From assembly GCF_022229005.1 (NCBI RefSeq), contig NZ_JAKKFD010000005.1:1-64000 (forward strand): a DNA stretch of 64,000 nucleotides, given 5' to 3'. The notes under the pieces were generated by a model, which ran no database searches, had not been told where the DNA came from, and was given only the letters and a program-made list of their open reading frames with translations. Positions 17,807-26,002 of this stretch are shown here, in pieces. Origin of the DNA: Micromonospora trifolii. GTDB taxonomy: Bacteria > Actinomycetota > Actinomycetes > Mycobacteriales > Micromonosporaceae. The position numbers were made by a program, and so were the translations under genes. The first letter of the stretch is position 1. The number at the start of each line of letters is the position of its first letter.

Positions 17807-18487
17807 ATGGAGGGCCGCGTGTTGGTGGTCGAGGACGACTTCTCGATCCGGGAGGTCACCGCCCTCGGTCTGCGCCGCGCCGGTTTCCGGGTCGACACCG
17901 CTGTCGACGGGCGGCAGGCCCTGGCCGCGTTCCGCGCCCAGCCGGTCGACCTCATCGTGCTCGACATCATGCTGCCGGGCCTGGACGGCCTGGAGGTCTG
18001 CCGGGAGATCCGGCGGACCAGCCAGGTGCCGATCCTGATGCTGACCGCGCGCACCGACACCATCGACGTGGTGGTCGGGCTGGAGTGCGGCGCTGACGAC
18101 TATCTGCGCAAGCCCTTCGACCTGCCCGAGCTGGTGGCCCGGGTCCGCTCGGTGCTGCGTCGGGGAAGCGCGCCGACCCCCTCGACAGTCATCGAGATCG
18201 GCGGCCTGGAGATCGACCCGGGCGGCTTCGTGGTCCGCCGGCACGGCCAGGAGGTGGCACTCACCGCCACCGAGTTCCGCCTGCTCCTGGAGCTGGCCCG
18301 CCGGCCCGGTCAGGTCTTCACCCGGGATCTGCTGCTGGACCTGGTCTGGAACCACGACTTCCTCGGCGACTCCCGACTGGTCGACGTGGCGGTGCAGCGG
18401 CTACGCGCCAAGGTCGAGGACGACCCGGCGCAGCCACGGCTGATCCGGACCGTACGCGGCGCCGGCTACAAACTGTCGACGGGCTGA
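17807..18487 (+). CDS. OmpR-family response regulator (AfsQ1/CseB-like)
   Basis: 226-residue two-component regulator. Receiver domain: acidic pair Glu9-Asp10-Asp11, phosphorylated Asp53 (VLDIMLPGLDG), KPF lysine near 103; C-terminal winged helix with TATEFRLLLELARRPGQVFTR and VDVAVQRLRAKVE. The DTIDVVVGLECGADDY stretch closely resembles Streptomyces AfsQ1 and CseB. ATG 17807 chosen; GTG 17804 is adjacent. Followed after 12 bp by its kinase and then a GerMN lipoprotein, so it probably senses an envelope condition and regulates envelope genes. Confidence 0.95.
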   Translation: MEGRVLVVEDDFSIREVTALGLRRAGFRVDTAVDGRQALAAFRAQPVDLIVLDIMLPGLDGLEVCREIRRTSQVPILMLTARTDTIDVVVGLECGADDYLRKPFDLPELVARVRSVLRRGSAPTPSTVIEIGGLEIDPGGFVVRRHGQEVALTATEFRLLLELARRPGQVFTRDLLLDLVWNHDFLGDSRLVDVAVQRLRAKVEDDPAQPRLIRTVRGAGYKLSTG

Positions 18488-18499
18488 CGGGGGGCGGCG

Positions 18500-19951
18500 A
18501 TGGCCGGACGAGCGGTGTTCCCCGGCCGCCTGCGACGCCGACTGACGATCGCGTTCGTCGTGGTCGCCGGTGTCTCGGCCGGGCTGCTCGCCGGCGGGAC
18601 CGGGCTGCTGCTGCGGCAGTCCTGGTTGGACGCATCGCTGCACGAGGCCGCCGCCGACGCCCGCTACCAACTCGTTCTCGCTGGGCAGTTCCTGCCGTTG
18701 ACCGAGCAGCGCAGCACCGAACTGCTCACCAGCTTCGAGGCCAGCGGTCGGCACGTGCTGCTCGTCGACGGCCCGGCCCGCGCCTCGCACCCCGCGTACG
18801 CCCCGGTGCTGGGCACAAGGTTGCGGACCGTCGTCGCGGACGGGCGGCTCGGCTATCAGCGCTCCGCGCCGACGGAGCGTCCTCGGCTACTGGTGATCGG
18901 TGCGCGCATTCCCGGCTCGACCGCCGAGCTGTACGTCCTGACCGTGGAGGACGAGGTCGCCACCGACCTGGGTCAGTTACGCACCGCGTTGGTGGCCGGC
19001 TGGGTGCTCGTGGTGCTGCTCGCCGCGGCGGTGGGTCACACGTTGGCCCGGCGCACGTTGGAGCCGGTGGGCCGGGCCAGCCGGGCGGCCCGAGCGCTCA
19101 CCGAGGGCCTGCTCGCCACCCGCCTGCCGGTACGCGGGCGCGACGAGTTCAGCGTCTGGGCGGCGACGTTCAACGAGATGGCCGACGCACTGGAGTCGAA
19201 GATCGCGGCGCTGTCGGCCGCGCAGGCCCGCGAGCGGCGGTTCACCGCCGACGTCGCGCACGAGCTGCGTACCCCGGTGACCGCGTTGGTGGCCGCGGCG
19301 TCGCTGCTGCGTGAGCACCTCGACCAACTGCCCGACGACGCCCGGCCGGCGGCCCGGCTGCTGGTGGGCGACGTGGTCCGACTGCGCCGCCTGGTCGAGG
19401 ATCTGATGGAGATCTCCCGGCTGGACGCCGGGCGGGAGCAGTTGGCCGTCGGGCCGGTCGACGCGTTGGCACTGCTGCACGGCATCGTCGCGGCGCGCGG
19501 CTGGTCGCCCCGGGTGCGGGTCACCGGTGATCCGGTCGCGGTGCGCACCGACAGGCGTCGGCTGGAGCGTGTGTTGGCCAACCTGGTCACCAACGCGGTC
19601 GAGCACGGCGGTGGCGAGATCACCGCCAGCGTGGCGGGCGCGGGCCCCCTGGTCGTCTTCGAGGTCACCGACGAGGGGCCGGGCATCCCGGCCGAGCATC
19701 TGCCCCGCGTGTTCGACCGGTTCCACCAGGTCGATCCGTCCCGCTCCGCGCCGGGCAGTGGGCTCGGGCTGGCCATCGCGCGGGAGCACGCCGAGCTGCT
19801 CGGCGGCGTGCTGGGCGTGCGCAGCGAGCCGGGCGAGGGGACCCGGTTCCGGCTGGAGTTGCCAGCTGACGGTCCCGCCGGCCCGCACTGTGACCTGCCG
19901 CTCCCGGGTGCGGATGGGCGTACCGCCGACGCGCCGGGCGGCGTGGGATGA
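18500..19951 (+). CDS. Membrane sensor histidine kinase
   Basis: 483-residue kinase, partner of the preceding regulator. Layout: TM1 (about 14-37), extracytoplasmic sensor of about 120 residues, TM2 (about 160-183), HAMP, HisKA with phosphoacceptor in FTADVAHELRTPVTALV (about 254), HATPase with NLVTNAVEHGG (N box), DEGPGIP (G1) and GSGLGLAIA (G2). The C-terminal tail is extended by about 25 residues beyond the ATPase. Its stop codon overlaps the lipoprotein start by 4 bp (ATGA), so kinase and lipoprotein are made together. Confidence 0.95.
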   Translation: MAGRAVFPGRLRRRLTIAFVVVAGVSAGLLAGGTGLLLRQSWLDASLHEAAADARYQLVLAGQFLPLTEQRSTELLTSFEASGRHVLLVDGPARASHPAYAPVLGTRLRTVVADGRLGYQRSAPTERPRLLVIGARIPGSTAELYVLTVEDEVATDLGQLRTALVAGWVLVVLLAAAVGHTLARRTLEPVGRASRAARALTEGLLATRLPVRGRDEFSVWAATFNEMADALESKIAALSAAQARERRFTADVAHELRTPVTALVAAASLLREHLDQLPDDARPAARLLVGDVVRLRRLVEDLMEISRLDAGREQLAVGPVDALALLHGIVAARGWSPRVRVTGDPVAVRTDRRRLERVLANLVTNAVEHGGGEITASVAGAGPLVVFEVTDEGPGIPAEHLPRVFDRFHQVDPSRSAPGSGLGLAIAREHAELLGGVLGVRSEPGEGTRFRLELPADGPAGPHCDLPLPGADGRTADAPGGVG

Positions 19952-20847
19952 CCGGCCGTGGCGCGGTCGGGCTGGGCGTACCGGTGCTCGTCGCGGCGCT
20001 CCTGCTCGGCGGCTGCGGTACTCCCCGCTCCGGCGACCTCGGCCCGGCGCCCACCGCGCCGCCGCCGAGCGCCGCGCCCACCGAGCGCCCGGAACCCACC
20101 CCGACCCGGGCCGCGGAGCCGACGCCACCACCCACGAACCGGCCGCCGAGTCCGTCGACGGCGGCGTCCACCGGCACGCGCCGGCCGGACCCGGTGACCA
20201 TCGAGCTGTGGTACGTCCGCGCCGGGCTGCTCGTGCCGACCCGGCGCACCCGGCCGGCCACTGTCGCGACGTCCCGGCTGGCGCTGACCGAGCTGGCCGC
20301 CGGACCGAGCCCGGCTGAGGCCGCCACCGGGATGTCCACACTGCTGCCGGCCGGCGTCGAGGTCACCCGCATCGCCGACGGCGTGGCGACGCTGCGGCTG
20401 CCGTCCGTCGGCGACCCGGCCACCCGGCGGCTGCGCGAGGCGCAGGTGGTGTGGACGCTCACCCAGTTCCCCAGCGTGCGTCAGGTCCGCCTCGACGGTG
20501 CCGCCCCGGTGGACCGGACGGACTACGCGGACCTGCTGCCACCGATCGTGGTCACCGGCCCGATCCCCGGCGAGCGCGTCTTTGCCCCGCTCGTGGTCAC
20601 CGGCACCGCCACCGTGTTCGAGGCCACTGTGAGCGTCCGGGTGCTGGACGCCGCCGGCCGGGAGGTGGCCACCGGCTTCGGCACCGCCAGTTGCGGCAGC
20701 GGCTGCCGGGGTGGCTACCGGGTGGTGGTCGGCTGGCGCGCGGTCCGGGAACAGAAGGGCACCGTCGAGGTGTACGAGGTGTCCGCCGAGAACGGCGCGC
20801 GGATCAACCCGATGGCAGTGCCGGTGGTCCTCGCACCCCGCGACTGA
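19948..20847 (+). CDS. GerMN-domain lipoprotein with C-terminal Gmad2 domain
   Basis: 299-residue exported lipoprotein. Lipobox LLLGGC with Cys23, a Pro/Thr-rich linker to residue 80, a GerMN domain (about 85-190; VTIELWYVRAGLLVPTRR, LALTELAAGPS, LPSVGDPATRRLREAQVVWTLTQFPSVRQVRL), then a Gmad2 Ig-like domain (about 195-299; PGERVFAPLVVTGTATVFEATVSVRV). Coupled by ATGA to the sensor kinase. The trio recalls MtrA-MtrB-LpqB, where a GerMN lipoprotein binds the kinase sensor domain; a similar modulating role here is inference. Confidence 0.9.
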   Translation: MTGRGAVGLGVPVLVAALLLGGCGTPRSGDLGPAPTAPPPSAAPTERPEPTPTRAAEPTPPPTNRPPSPSTAASTGTRRPDPVTIELWYVRAGLLVPTRRTRPATVATSRLALTELAAGPSPAEAATGMSTLLPAGVEVTRIADGVATLRLPSVGDPATRRLREAQVVWTLTQFPSVRQVRLDGAAPVDRTDYADLLPPIVVTGPIPGERVFAPLVVTGTATVFEATVSVRVLDAAGREVATGFGTASCGSGCRGGYRVVVGWRAVREQKGTVEVYEVSAENGARINPMAVPVVLAPRD

Positions 20848-21226
20848 CCGCCCTGCCCCAGAGGGTGTTAACCCGATGCGTCATCCATTTGTCGACGGCG
20901 ACGTGCCGGCCTGACGTCTACCCGACAGCCCAGATCCTCAGCGGCATTCCCCGGGCTGGCGCGGCCACCCGGTGAAAGCGCAGGCCACATGCCGTGGAGC
21001 CGGTGAGAACGTCTCCGACACGCCGGCAGCGGGAGGGTTCGTCGGGCTTGGCTGGACGACAGTTCACGTGACCTCCGAGATTGACCTGGGCAGACATGTT
21101 TGCGAACGTGAGCGCGGCGTTGCACAGAGTCATATTTGCTGTTCAGCCCCGTGCCGGCCGGGCCACATCGGAGTCGTACCGGTCGCCGCGACAGCCTCAC
21201 CATCCCTCACAGAGCGGAGATACATC
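20848..21226. other. 379-bp gap, possible long structured leader
   Basis: No convincing gene: frames here lack ribosome sites and actinobacterial codon bias. Base composition drops toward 21100-21140 (ACATGTTTGCGAACG, AGAGTCATATTTGCTG), where a promoter could sit. The stretch 20970-21040 holds short inverted segments (CCGGTGAAAGC, GAGCCGGTGAGAACG) that could fold. I cannot match it to a riboswitch class by eye. Confidence 0.3.
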
Positions 21227-21409
21227 ATGTCCGGTGGCAGCCTTCCCCGTACCGGTATGGGCGTTGTCACGATCGGCGGCGCGGCCGGTATCGGCAGCTA
21301 CGCCCTCCCCCTGCCGCTCACCATCGCCCTCACCGGAGCGACAGCCGTCCTCATCGGCTTCATCATGATCCGGATGACGTTCCGTCGTAAGCAGACGGTC
21401 GGCCAGTGA
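21227..21409 (+). CDS. 60-aa LPxTG-tail membrane protein
   Basis: A 60-residue protein made almost only of a cell-wall sorting signal: MSGGS, LPRTG at residues 6-10, a hydrophobic span (about 14-47) and a basic tail RMTFRRKQTVGQ. ATG 21227 has GCGGAGA upstream. There is no signal peptide and no secreted domain before LPRTG, so it cannot be a normal sortase-anchored surface protein. Its stop overlaps the start of the glycosyltransferase gene (GTGA), so the two are translationally coupled; a small membrane partner of the glycosyltransferase is the simplest reading. Confidence 0.75.
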   Translation: MSGGSLPRTGMGVVTIGGAAGIGSYALPLPLTIALTGATAVLIGFIMIRMTFRRKQTVGQ

Positions 21410-22752
21410 CCGCGAGCGTCACGAAGGGTCGTGTCCTGTTCGCCGCGGCGGTCGTCCTGGCCGCCGCGGCGGCGTGGACCGCCCATCACGTCCTCGCCGT
21501 GATCGGCGCCATCGACGGAGGCGGTCACCGCTTCACCTTCGCGTACGCCGCCATGTTTGTGCTGCTGATCTGGCAGCTCGGCACCTCCTATCTGGAGAAG
21601 CCCGCAGTGGTCACCGACCGGATGCAGGGACACCTCGACGCTCTGCACGTGGTGGGTATCGTGCCGGCGTACAACGAGGATCCGGGCGCGCTGCGGGCCT
21701 GCCTGGAGTCCATGATCTTCCAAACACGCAAACCCGACGCCATCTACGTGGTGGACGACGGGTCGAAGCTGACCGAGGGCTACCAGCCGATCAAGCGGTG
21801 GTTTCTCGACGTCGCCCCCGTACACGGGATCATCGCCGCCTGGCACATCCAACCCAATGCCGGGAAACGGCACGCCCAGGCCGCCGCGGTGCTGTCGACA
21901 CCGGCGGCCGACGTCTACTGGACGGTGGATTCGGACACCATCTCGGACCCGAACGCCCTCCGGGAGTTGTTGAAGCCCTTCGCCGACCCGGCGGTGCAGT
22001 CGGTCGCCGGGGTGGTGATGGCCGCGAACGTGCGCAGCAGCTTCCTCACCCGGTTCACCGACCTGTGGCTGGTGACCGGGCAGCTCACCGACCGGTCGTC
22101 GCTGTCGGTGTTCGGCTGCGTGTGGGTGAACTCGGGTCCGATCGCCGCCTACCGCGCGGCGGTGGTTCGCGACAACCTCGGCGCGTATCTGACCGAGACG
22201 TTCTTCGGCCAGCGGGTGCCCTTCTCCGACGACTCCCTCCTCACCCTCTTCGCGATGGTCCGGGGACGTACCGTGCAGCAGCCGTCGGCGTTCGCGTTCT
22301 CCCTCATGCCGGAGAACACCGGGCACTTCTGCCGGATGTTCCTGCGCTGGATGCGCGGCAGCTTCATCAGGACCTGGTGGCGGGTCCGGTACCTGTCGTT
22401 GCGGTCGATCGCGTGGTGGCTGCATCTGCTGCGGTGGGCGGCCACGGTGGTCGCGACGGTGCTGTTCGTCGCGGTGGCGATCCTGTCGCCGATCATCGAC
22501 CCCGATCCGCGGGCGATTCCGTGGCTGGTGGCTGTGCCGTTGATCGTCGGGTACGGGCAGGCGCTCCGCTACATGACGGTGCGACGATCGGACCAGTCGA
22601 CGGCCTACCAGTGGGGCACCTGGCTCCTCACGCCCGTCGCGGTGGTGTTCGCCCTGGTCGTGCTGCGGGCGATCCGCTGGTACGGCATCGCCACCTGCTG
22701 GCGGACCGGCTGGGGCACCCGCACGAAGGTGGAAGTGGCGCTGGGTTCCTGA
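21406..22752 (+). CDS. GT2-family membrane glycosyltransferase
   Basis: 448-residue processive-type glycosyltransferase, similar in layout to hyaluronan, chitin or N-acetylglucosamine polymer synthases. Two N-terminal membrane segments, then the catalytic domain: IVPAYNED near 83, VVDDGS near 115, DxD in TVDSDT near 172, acceptor Asp in PFSDDSLL near 273 and the processivity RWMRG near 314. Three or four helices form the C-terminal membrane part. It presumably links UDP-sugars into an exported polymer. GTG 21406 overlaps the preceding small gene's stop. No modification or export genes are adjacent. Confidence 0.92.
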   Translation: MTASVTKGRVLFAAAVVLAAAAAWTAHHVLAVIGAIDGGGHRFTFAYAAMFVLLIWQLGTSYLEKPAVVTDRMQGHLDALHVVGIVPAYNEDPGALRACLESMIFQTRKPDAIYVVDDGSKLTEGYQPIKRWFLDVAPVHGIIAAWHIQPNAGKRHAQAAAVLSTPAADVYWTVDSDTISDPNALRELLKPFADPAVQSVAGVVMAANVRSSFLTRFTDLWLVTGQLTDRSSLSVFGCVWVNSGPIAAYRAAVVRDNLGAYLTETFFGQRVPFSDDSLLTLFAMVRGRTVQQPSAFAFSLMPENTGHFCRMFLRWMRGSFIRTWWRVRYLSLRSIAWWLHLLRWAATVVATVLFVAVAILSPIIDPDPRAIPWLVAVPLIVGYGQALRYMTVRRSDQSTAYQWGTWLLTPVAVVFALVVLRAIRWYGIATCWRTGWGTRTKVEVALGS

Positions 22753-22795
22753 CCACGCGATCCGTGCCGGTCTGACACCTGGGCTGACGGCATGT

Positions 22796-22811
22796 GAAAC
22801 GTGATCGTTTC
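22796..22811. promoter_or_regulatory. Candidate TetR operator
   Basis: GAAACG and CGTTTC form a perfect inverted repeat with a 4-bp centre (GAAACGTGATCGTTTC). A second half-site CGTTTCGC is at 22884-22891, just before the TetR gene start, and the first site is followed by CGCCG, so CGTTTCGC recurs. Consistent with autoregulation. Confidence 0.45.
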
Positions 22812-22902
22812 GCCGGCTCGGTGCGAGGCAACTCACGAAAACCTGCACGATCAGCCAACCGCGAACTAGTGTCAGTACGACATCGTTTCGCGGGGGGTCG
22901 GG

Positions 22903-23532
22903 ATGCTGGGTGGTCAGCAGGTGGGCGCGGGTGCCGGGGTTCCGGCAGCCCGGGCTCCGCGCTGCACCGACAGCGACCTGTTCGCCGTCGTCATCGACAC
23001 CCTGCGCGAGGTCGGCTTCGACCGGATGACCATCGACGCCGTCGCCGCCCGCGCCCACGTCAGCAAGGCCACCATCTACCGGCGCTGGGACGGCAAGGCC
23101 GAGCTGGTCGTCGCCGCCCTGCGCGACCGGCACGTGGGTGTCCACAACCCGCCCGACACCGGCAGCCTCCGCGGCGACCTGATCGAGTTGCTGCGGGCCA
23201 CGGCCGCGATCTGCACGGCCGACTGTGACCTGATGCAGGCGTTGACCTTCGCCATGCGGACCAGTCCCGAGCTGGAACGTCTGGTGCGTCACCAGGTGCT
23301 GCCGGCCGGGCGGGTGGCCAGCACCGCCATCCTGGTCCGGGCCGCCGCCCGCGGGGAGATCCCGCCGGAGGCCGGCGAGCGGGAGCTGTTCCACGATCTG
23401 GCGCCCGCGCTCACCATGTCCCGCATAGTCGCGCACGGCCTACCCGCCGATGACGCGTTCCTCACCCAGGTCGTCGACCAGGTGCTGATCCCGGTACTCC
23501 GCTATCAGCACGACCGTCCGTCGCCGGCCTGA
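22903..23532 (+). CDS. TetR/AcrR family transcriptional regulator
   Basis: 209-residue repressor. N-terminal HTH: VIDTLREVGFDRMTIDAVAARAHVSKATIYRRWDGKAELV (about 27-66), typical of TetR; the C-terminal ligand-binding half is helical. It is 33 bp upstream of a drug-type MFS exporter on the same strand, so it likely senses an exporter substrate and represses both genes. ATG 22903 has CGGGGGGTCGGG upstream, a fair ribosome site. Candidate operators lie within 110 bp upstream. Confidence 0.93.
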   Translation: MLGGQQVGAGAGVPAARAPRCTDSDLFAVVIDTLREVGFDRMTIDAVAARAHVSKATIYRRWDGKAELVVAALRDRHVGVHNPPDTGSLRGDLIELLRATAAICTADCDLMQALTFAMRTSPELERLVRHQVLPAGRVASTAILVRAAARGEIPPEAGERELFHDLAPALTMSRIVAHGLPADDAFLTQVVDQVLIPVLRYQHDRPSPA

Positions 23533-23565
23533 ATCTCCGATATTCGCAACACGGAAGGCTTCACC

Positions 23566-25059
23566 ATGCCCGGAACCACCTCGACCGCGCCCGGCGCGCC
23601 CAACGCCGGGGCATCGACAGGCGCACCGCACCCGCGGCGCTGGATCGCGCTGGCGGTCATCGCGGTCTCACAGCTGATGGTCGTCCTGGACGCCACCATC
23701 GTGAACATCGCGCTGCCGCAGGCCCAGGCCGACCTGGGGATCACCGACGCGAACCGGCAGTGGGTGGTCACCGCCTACACGCTGGCCTTCGGTGGTCTGC
23801 TGCTGCTCGGCGGTCGCATCGCCGACTACTGGGGGCGCAAGCGCACCTTCCTGGTCGGCATGACCGGTTTCGCGCTCGCCTCCGCCCTGGGCGGTCTGGC
23901 CACCACCGGTGAGATGCTCTTCGCCGCCCGCGCGTTGCAGGGTGCCTTCGGCGCGCTACTCGCCCCGGCCGCGCTGGCGCTGCTCACCGTCCTGTTCACC
24001 GAGGCCACCGAGCGGGCCAAGGCCTTCGCTGTGTACGGCGCGATCGCCGGCGGTGGTTCGGCGGTCGGCCTGCTGCTCGGCGGGGTGCTCACCGAGTACG
24101 CCGACTGGCGCTGGTGCCTGTTGGTCAACATCCCGGTCGCCGCCATCGCCATCGCGTTCGCGCTGCCGCTGGTGCCGGAGAGCCGGGCCCACGGCAACAC
24201 CCGCTACGACGTGCCCGGTGCGATCGTGGTGACCGCCGGCCTGGTCTCCCTGGTCTACGGCTTCACCAAGGCCGCCGAGGACGGCTGGGACGCCACCGCG
24301 ACTCTCGCTTTCATCGCCGCGGGCGTGGTGCTGCTCGCCGCCTTCGTGGTGATCGAGCTTCGCTCCAGCCACCCGCTGCTGCCGCTGCGGATCCTGCTGG
24401 ACCGCAACCGGGGCGGTGCGTTCCTCACCTCGACGCTGATCGGCGCCGGCCTGTTCGGGGCGTTCCTCTTCCTGACCTTCTACTTCCAGGTGGTGTTGCA
24501 GTACAAGCCCCTGGAAGCCGGTCTCGCGTCCCTGCCGGTCACCGCCGGTGTGCTGATCGCCGCGGGTGGCGCCAGCCAGCTGATGCCCCGGCTGGGTGCC
24601 AAGCCGCTGATGGTCGCCGGTTCGGCGCTCGCCGCCCTGGGCATGCTGGTGCTGACCCAGATCGACGTGGACACCTCGTTCCTCACCCACCTGCTGCCCG
24701 CGCAGGTCGTCCTGGGCCTGGGGCTGGGCTTCACCTTCGTCCCGCTGTCCAGCCTCGCCCTGGTCGGGGTGCCCGAGCACGACGCCGGCGCGGCCAGCGC
24801 GACGCTCAACGCCACTCAGCAGATCGGTGGCTCGCTCGGCACCGCGCTGCTGAACACCTTCTACACCAGCGCGGTCGCCGCCTATCTGGTCGGCCGGGCG
24901 CCGAACCCGGTCAACCAGGTCGAGGCGCTGGTACACGGCTACCGGGTGGCCTTCGCCTGGGGCGCGGCGCTGATCGTGCTCGCCGGACTGGCAACCCTGG
25001 TGCTGGTGAAGGTCCGCAAGGAGGACGTCCCGACCGGCAACACAGTGCACATGGGCTGA
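23566..25059 (+). CDS. DHA2-type MFS multidrug exporter
   Basis: 497-residue drug:H+ antiporter with 14 predicted membrane helices. Family landmarks: LMVVLDATIVNIALPQAQ in helix 1, WVVTAYTLAFGGLLLLGGRIADYWGRKRTF (motif A), and RALQGAFGALLAPAALALL (motif C-like). Acts in the cytoplasmic membrane to expel toxic or self-made compounds; substrate unknown. Preceded by its probable TetR regulator with a 33-bp gap and followed by a strong hairpin. Confidence 0.95.
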   Translation: MPGTTSTAPGAPNAGASTGAPHPRRWIALAVIAVSQLMVVLDATIVNIALPQAQADLGITDANRQWVVTAYTLAFGGLLLLGGRIADYWGRKRTFLVGMTGFALASALGGLATTGEMLFAARALQGAFGALLAPAALALLTVLFTEATERAKAFAVYGAIAGGGSAVGLLLGGVLTEYADWRWCLLVNIPVAAIAIAFALPLVPESRAHGNTRYDVPGAIVVTAGLVSLVYGFTKAAEDGWDATATLAFIAAGVVLLAAFVVIELRSSHPLLPLRILLDRNRGGAFLTSTLIGAGLFGAFLFLTFYFQVVLQYKPLEAGLASLPVTAGVLIAAGGASQLMPRLGAKPLMVAGSALAALGMLVLTQIDVDTSFLTHLLPAQVVLGLGLGFTFVPLSSLALVGVPEHDAGAASATLNATQQIGGSLGTALLNTFYTSAVAAYLVGRAPNPVNQVEALVHGYRVAFAWGAALIVLAGLATLVLVKVRKEDVPTGNTVHMG

Positions 25060-25067
25060 GCTGACCG

Positions 25068-25123
25068 ACGTGGCCGCCGGCCGGAGCGCCCCGCCCCTGG
25101 GGTGGGCCGGCCGGCGGCCACGT
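25068..25123 (+). terminator. Terminator after MFS exporter
   Basis: A 17-bp perfect stem (ACGTGGCCGCCGGCCGG and complement) with a 22-nt loop starts 8 bp past the stop codon. Confidence 0.75.
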
Positions 25124-25168
25124 CCGGTAGCGTCCCGACCATCGTTGAAAATCCGTTTGAGGAGATCC

Positions 25169-25960
25169 ATGTCGACCCCTGCTGACCAGATCATCACAGC
25201 TCTGCGCGCGGGCCACGAGGAGCTCGCCGCGCTCGTACGGGACCTCAAGGAGGACGACCTGCTCCGGCCGTCGGGGGCCAGCGAGTGGCAGGTCTCCCAG
25301 GTGCTGAGCCACCTGGGCAGCGGCGCCGAGATCAACCTGGCGACGCTGGACGCCGCCCGTTCCGGCGCGCCCGGCCCGGACGGGGACTTCAACCGTGGCG
25401 TCTGGGCACGCTGGGACGCGATGGCCCCGGCCGAACACGCCGCCGGGTTCCTCGCCACCAACGAACGGCTGGTTGAGGCGTACGAGGCGCTGGACGCCGA
25501 GACCCGGGCCTCGATGCGGATCGACCTCGGCTTCCTGCCGGAGCCGGTCGACGTGGCCACCGCGGCCCGGTTCCGGCTCAGCGAGTTCGCCCTGCACCAG
25601 TGGGACGCCGAGGTGGCGTTCAACAGCTTCGCGGCGGTGACGCCGGGGGCGGTGGCGCTGCTGCTCGACCAGATCGGCGGCATGCTGGCCTGGACCAGCC
25701 GACCGCAGGAACTGGCCGGCCGGGAGGCCACTCTGCTGGTCCGGCTGCACGCGCCCGAGCGGACGTTCGGGCTGCGGCTGGGCGAGAAGGTCGAGATCGT
25801 CGACGCGCCGGAGCGTCCCGACGGCGAGCTGGTGGCCCCGGCCGAGGCGTGGCTGCGGCTGGCCACCGGCCGGCTGGGCCCGCAGTACACCCCCGAAGGG
25901 GTGCAGGTGACCGGCTCGGTGACCCTCGACGACCTGCGCCGGGTCTTCGTCGGCTTCTGA
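25169..25960 (+). CDS. Maleylpyruvate isomerase N-terminal / DinB-fold protein (mycothiol-dependent family)
   Basis: 263-residue cytosolic protein of the TIGR03083 type. The N-terminal four-helix DinB domain begins ITALRAGHEELAALVRDLKEDDLLRPSGASEWQVSQVLSHLGSGAEI, with the metal-type His in SHLG, and a later His in SEFALHQWDAEVAF. A C-terminal domain (about 165-263) of the MDMPI C type follows. Such proteins are proposed mycothiol-dependent transferases or isomerases; substrate unknown. ATG 25169 has GAGGAG upstream. A terminator shared with rtcB follows. Confidence 0.88.
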   Translation: MSTPADQIITALRAGHEELAALVRDLKEDDLLRPSGASEWQVSQVLSHLGSGAEINLATLDAARSGAPGPDGDFNRGVWARWDAMAPAEHAAGFLATNERLVEAYEALDAETRASMRIDLGFLPEPVDVATAARFRLSEFALHQWDAEVAFNSFAAVTPGAVALLLDQIGGMLAWTSRPQELAGREATLLVRLHAPERTFGLRLGEKVEIVDAPERPDGELVAPAEAWLRLATGRLGPQYTPEGVQVTGSVTLDDLRRVFVGF

Positions 25961-25966
25961 CCAGCG

Positions 25967-25999
25967 GCCGTGCGGGCCGGTCTCCCCGGCCCGCACGGC
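25967..25999. terminator. Bidirectional terminator between converging genes
   Basis: 14-bp perfect stem (GCCGTGCGGGCCGG and complement) with a 5-nt loop between the stop codons of the DinB-fold gene and rtcB. Confidence 0.85.
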
Positions 26000-26002
26000 A
26001 CG

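Noticed and set aside
20960..21060. c-di-GMP (GEMM-I) or cobalamin riboswitch before the LPxTG/GT2 pair
   Set aside because: The required GEMM and cobalamin core strings are absent; only general GC-rich complementarity is seen.
21298..23436. 712-codon minus-strand frame across the glycosyltransferase and TetR genes
   Set aside because: It spans two well-supported plus-strand genes and encodes a motif-free, Arg/Pro/Gly-rich chain.
23956..26001. 681-codon minus-strand frame opposite the MFS exporter and the DinB-fold gene
   Set aside because: Both plus-strand genes have full family signatures; the antisense chain is Arg/Gly/Ser-rich and motif-free.
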